This document shows, piece by piece, positions 60,943-64,000 of a stretch of DNA of 64,000 bases. The notes under the pieces are model-generated. The model did no database searches, had not been told where the DNA came from, and saw nothing but the letters and a program-made list of their open reading frames with translations. This DNA comes from Kordia zhangzhouensis (GTDB lineage: Bacteria; Bacteroidota; Bacteroidia; Flavobacteriales; Flavobacteriaceae). The stretch is taken from positions 186,001 through 250,000 of the forward strand of contig NZ_LBMH01000004.1 of the NCBI RefSeq assembly GCF_001005305.1, written 5' to 3'. The stretch's first letter is position 1. Every line of letters begins with the position of its first letter. Both the position numbers and the translations under genes were made by a program.

Positions 60943-61536
60943 TCAAAATAAAGTAGAAATCTCAGAAAACATTTTATATACCAAATGTGTTGGTAAACCT
61001 ACTACGTTAGCATATGAACCTTCAATACGGGAAACTTTTGTATATCCAATCCATTCTTGAATACCGTATGCGCCTGCTTTATCAAAAGGTTTAAAATTGT
61101 TGACATAAAACCAAATTTCGTCATCGGTCATCTCTTCAAAATATACTTTTGTAATTTCATGAACTACTTTTTGAGCGTTTACAGTAGTAAAGCATACAGA
61201 TGTAATGACTTCGTGACTTTTTCCACGCATGGTGGCAATCATATCAAATGCTTCTTGTGCATCTTGTGGTTTTGCCAACGAAACACCTTCGTGCCAAACT
61301 ACTGTATCTGATGTGATTAAAACGTCCTTATCTTTTAATTCGTTAGTAAATACAGATGCTTTTAATTGTGCTAAATAATCTGAAATTTCATGGTGTTGTA
61401 ACTGTTCAGGATACACTTCTTCTAGAGGCTTTAGACGTACTTCAAAATCTAGTCCGAGGTCTCTGAAAAATTGTTGTCTGCGGGGAGAACCTGAAGCGAG
61501 AATGATATGGTATTTTTCTGAAATTTTAGCTAACAT
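60943..61536 (-). CDS. maf: Maf family nucleotide pyrophosphatase
   Basis: A 197-aa protein with the Maf signature LASGSPRRQQFFRDL at the N terminus and TSDTVVWHEG, KPQDAQEAFDMIATMRGKSHEV later. It hydrolyses non-canonical or excess NTPs to NMPs. It is the last gene of the conserved flavobacterial DUF2520-KdsC-UbiA-Maf operon, 6 bp from the UbiA gene. Confidence 0.95.
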   Translation of the reverse strand: MLAKISEKYHIILASGSPRRQQFFRDLGLDFEVRLKPLEEVYPEQLQHHEISDYLAQLKASVFTNELKDKDVLITSDTVVWHEGVSLAKPQDAQEAFDMIATMRGKSHEVITSVCFTTVNAQKVVHEITKVYFEEMTDDEIWFYVNNFKPFDKAGAYGIQEWIGYTKVSRIEGSYANVVGLPTHLVYKMFSEISTLF

Positions 61537-61542
61537 AATTTT

Positions 61543-62484
61543 TTAAAATAATACAAGTGAGAGTTTGTCTATTGGATCAAAATAATAAAGCACTACGGTA
61601 GATAAAATCCCGAATAACATAATCAATTTTAATAATAATGATAACATTTTGTATTCGCGTTTGGTGTCTGCTTGCCAAATTTTAATTATGAAATAGAGTA
61701 GTGGCAGTAACAAGGTAAACAATGCATAAATGGTTGTCACTGTTTTTCCTTTCAAATACATACTTGTAGCATATAAGAGAAAACAGATTAGTAAACCTGC
61801 AAAAAAAGCTACAATTTTATTGACGCGGTTTCTTCCTAAAATAATTGGTAATGTTGTAATGTTTGCATTATAATCACCATTAATATCTTCAATATCTTTA
61901 ACCATTTCGCGCATAAAATTGATTAGAAACGCAAAAATTGCATACACATAAATTGCTACAACCGAAACTGCGTCAAAAAAGTGAATATGTTTTTTACTAC
62001 TGTTGTATTTGTATTCAAACAAAATGAGGATTAATAAACTACTAGCCACGAGAGTAGAAACAATTATGTTTCCAACTAACGGAATGCTTTTGAAGTGTGA
62101 GCTGTATAAAAATAACAACAACGCAATTCCTATAAAAATCAATGAAATCCACCAGCGGTCAATCGTAAAACTAACATAACTTCCGAGTCCGATTCCTACG
62201 AAAGTGCATAAAAAATAAAGCGCATACGCGTTTTTTTGAGAAATAAATGTATCAATAAAAACTTTGTGCGGCTTGTTGATTCGGTCAGTTTTTACATCAA
62301 AAATATCATTGATGATATTTCCGCCAGCAGCAATCAAAACAGTTGCTAAGACGACACAAAAAAACAACTTCTCTTTTATATAACAATTGTCAAAAGGAAC
62401 AATCCAATAGTAATAAAATAACAATTGTGTCAGCGCCATCATGACCAAGTTAGGAAACCTAATGAGCTGTAAAAACTTTGTCAT
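61543..62484 (-). CDS. UbiA-family prenyltransferase (GGGP geranylgeranyltransferase-like)
   Basis: A 313-aa polytopic UbiA protein. Aspartate-rich motif 1 is NIINDIFDVKTDRIN and motif 2 is DIEDINGDYNANITT. Eight to nine membrane helices. The family member found in this Bacteroidota operon is usually annotated as digeranylgeranylglyceryl-phosphate synthase-like; the true acceptor is unproven. Confidence 0.92.
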   Translation of the reverse strand: MTKFLQLIRFPNLVMMALTQLLFYYYWIVPFDNCYIKEKLFFCVVLATVLIAAGGNIINDIFDVKTDRINKPHKVFIDTFISQKNAYALYFLCTFVGIGLGSYVSFTIDRWWISLIFIGIALLLFLYSSHFKSIPLVGNIIVSTLVASSLLILILFEYKYNSSKKHIHFFDAVSVVAIYVYAIFAFLINFMREMVKDIEDINGDYNANITTLPIILGRNRVNKIVAFFAGLLICFLLYATSMYLKGKTVTTIYALFTLLLPLLYFIIKIWQADTKREYKMLSLLLKLIMLFGILSTVVLYYFDPIDKLSLVLF

Positions 62485-62496
62485 GGAACTTGCTAT

Positions 62497-63027
62497 TTAG
62501 TCATATTGTGCATCAAAATCCTTGTCCCATGTGCCTTGCACTCGCATTACTTGCGTAATTACATCACGAGCAGCACCTTTTCCACCATCTACATGAGAAA
62601 TGTATTTGCAAATTTCTAAAACTTCATAAGCGGCATCTTGTGGACAGCATGACAAACCAACGCGTTTCAATATAGGGATATCAGGAATATCGTCGCCCAT
62701 ATACAATACATTTTCTAGGTTGATATTTTTTTGAGTAATGTATTCGTTTAATTGTTCAATTTTTTGGTGCGCACCTAAAAATATATCGGTAATACCTAAA
62801 CCTTCTAAACGCTTTCGAACACCTTCATTTGTTCCTCCAGAAATAATACAAACATTATATCCCTTATTTACAGCGGCTTTAAGTGCATATCCATCTTTAA
62901 TATTCATACGTCGTAACATTTCTCCTGAGGTAGTGATGGTAACGGTTCCATCAGTTAGTACACCATCAACATCAAAAATAAAAGTGGTAATATGATTCAA
63001 ATATTCTTTATAGCTTTTCTCTTCCAT
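62497..63027 (-). CDS. KdsC-like HAD phosphatase
   Basis: 176 aa from the ATG at 63027, overlapping the upstream stop by 20 bp. The HAD nucleophile motif is FIFDVDGVLTDG, motif II is IISGGTNEGV, and motif IV is YMGDDIPDIPIL. The family removes phosphate from KDO-8-phosphate or related sugar phosphates in LPS synthesis. Confidence 0.92.
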   Translation of the reverse strand: MEEKSYKEYLNHITTFIFDVDGVLTDGTVTITTSGEMLRRMNIKDGYALKAAVNKGYNVCIISGGTNEGVRKRLEGLGITDIFLGAHQKIEQLNEYITQKNINLENVLYMGDDIPDIPILKRVGLSCCPQDAAYEVLEICKYISHVDGGKGAARDVITQVMRVQGTWDKDFDAQYD

Positions 63028-63772
63028 ATGTTTTTGCAATTGATTGCGTAAGCAATGTATAAATTTCTTTGTGAATATCTTTGTCTAATTTTTCTAAATG
63101 AGCTTGAATGGTTTTATGGTCGCCACGCTTGGCAGGACCTGTTTGTGCCATATATGGTGTTACGTTTTCTATTTTTTTGGCAGTTTCTAAAATCAGTGGT
63201 TTTAAAATTTCAAAAGGCACATTGTTTGCTTCACAAATTTCATGTGCAATTCGATACATGTGATTGCTGAAATTATTCACAAATACGGCAGAAACATGCA
63301 ACGCGCGGCGTTGTTCAGAGCTTATTTTATAGGAAGTACTACCTATGGCTGTTGTGATAGATTTTAGTAAAGCAAAATCACTTTTTTCTTTTGCTTCTAG
63401 ACAAAAAGGAATCGTTGTAAAATCAACAGTAGTTCCTTTGGTAAAAGTTTGTAGTGGGTATAAAACACCTCGGCGATTCTTTTTATTCAACACATGCATG
63501 CCTGCACTTCCAGAAGTATGAACAACCAACCGATTGGAAAAAGGAAGTTTATTTGAAATGCTAGCAATGGCATCATCAGCAACGGCGATAATATAAACAT
63601 CTGCTTCAGCAAGCTGTTTAAAGTCTGTCGTGGTTTTAGCTTCTTTAAAAAACGAAAGTGCTTTTGAAGACCGATTGTATACTTGAACAACATTTAATGT
63701 TGTGGTAGCTTGCAACACTTTATACAAGTGTTGTGCTACATTGCCAGCTCCTAAAATTACCAATCGTGTCAT
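63008..63772 (-). CDS. Rossmann-like/DUF2520 domain protein
   Basis: 254 aa from the ATG at 63772, just before RLVILGAGNVAQHLYKVL; the longer frame to 63814 is rejected. The NAD(P)-binding Rossmann domain has ADVYIIAVADDAI, and the C-terminal DUF2520 has LHVSAVFVNNFSNHMYRIA and LETAKKIENVTPYMAQTGPA. Substrate unknown. First gene of the operon reading towards maf. Confidence 0.9.
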   Translation of the reverse strand: MTRLVILGAGNVAQHLYKVLQATTTLNVVQVYNRSSKALSFFKEAKTTTDFKQLAEADVYIIAVADDAIASISNKLPFSNRLVVHTSGSAGMHVLNKKNRRGVLYPLQTFTKGTTVDFTTIPFCLEAKEKSDFALLKSITTAIGSTSYKISSEQRRALHVSAVFVNNFSNHMYRIAHEICEANNVPFEILKPLILETAKKIENVTPYMAQTGPAKRGDHKTIQAHLEKLDKDIHKEIYTLLTQSIAKTYGREKL

Positions 63773-63956
63773 GTTGCAAAAATAGGGACACTTTATCTTT
63801 TTTAAAACTTTCAAGAGATACTTTTCTATGGCTTTGAAAATATCTTAAGAAAAGAAACAGCTATTCTTTATAGGAAATATGATATTTATCATGTTTTAAG
63901 ACTTAAAAAGGACGGACATTTGTACTAATGAATAATCAAATAAAACCTTTACAATC

Positions 63957-64000
63957 ATGACTTTATATACGCAATATTACAACGAGTTTCACGATAAGTA
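63957..64000 (+). CDS. Unidentified protein, 3' truncated by window end
   Basis: ATG at 63957 opens a frame encoding MTLYTQYYNEFHDK that runs off the window. Too short to identify. TTTGTAC upstream (63919-63925) may be part of a promoter. Confidence 0.4.
   Translation, partial: MTLYTQYYNEFHDK

Overview
The window looks like a chromosomal segment of a marine-type member of the Flavobacteriaceae (Bacteroidota). The evidence is an AT-rich genome, promoters of the Bacteroidota form (TTTG near -33, TAnnTTTG near -7), few Shine-Dalgarno sequences, T9SS type A sorting domains, many short-signal lipoproteins, and lineage families such as DUF4290, DUF2911, DUF6090 and TIGR03643. The genus cannot be fixed from this; Kordia-like is a guess only.

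Layout. 1-3.7 kb: end of an AI-2E family permease gene, then an AraC-type regulator, a CheY-like receiver and a CHASE3/PAS histidine kinase. 3.8-7.2 kb: an envelope-stress-like operon (lipoproteins, a 50-aa membrane protein, YtxH, a holin-family protein) followed by an AraC regulator; the operon and the regulator carry the same promoter/operator with identical internal spacing. 7.3-15.7 kb: two convergent units, one a class-A-beta-lactamase-like hydrolase plus an ATP/ADP-translocase-like carrier fused to HEAT-like repeats, the other a small membrane protein, an exported dikinase-like protein and a second serine hydrolase. 15.9-19.0 kb: accessory DNA with a DUF3089 lipoprotein, a sigma factor, an SRPBCC protein and a tyrosine-recombinase remnant beside a tRNA-Met gene. 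19-28 kb: housekeeping genes (aminotransferase IV, AlgH, HU, Fmt, RecQ, MurA) and an OmpA-family protein.

28.4-38.4 kb: a fasciclin lipoprotein and two long minus-strand operons. One runs folE, small protein, SDR, TspO, SRPBCC, photolyase. The other runs tetR, AarF kinase, flavin reductase, SDR/DUF2867, hypothetical, TIGR03643. All three units carry the long palindrome TGTTTAA-N16-TTAAACA in the upstream region; folE carries two copies. I infer one light or photo-oxidative-stress regulon, possibly run by the TetR-type protein in the second operon.

38.5-64 kb: an aquaporin, DUF2911, a vanadium-haloperoxidase-type lipoprotein, an LRR lipoprotein, and a PIG-L deacetylase/34-aa membrane protein/sodium symporter operon. 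Then come two tandem Cys-rich peptide genes resembling RiPP precursors, an M1 aminopeptidase, a surface-protein cluster (YadA-like head repeats, ELW-DGT repeats, T9SS tails), an ECF sigma/membrane-partner pair, and the conserved Maf-UbiA-KdsC-DUF2520 operon. Both window ends cut genes.
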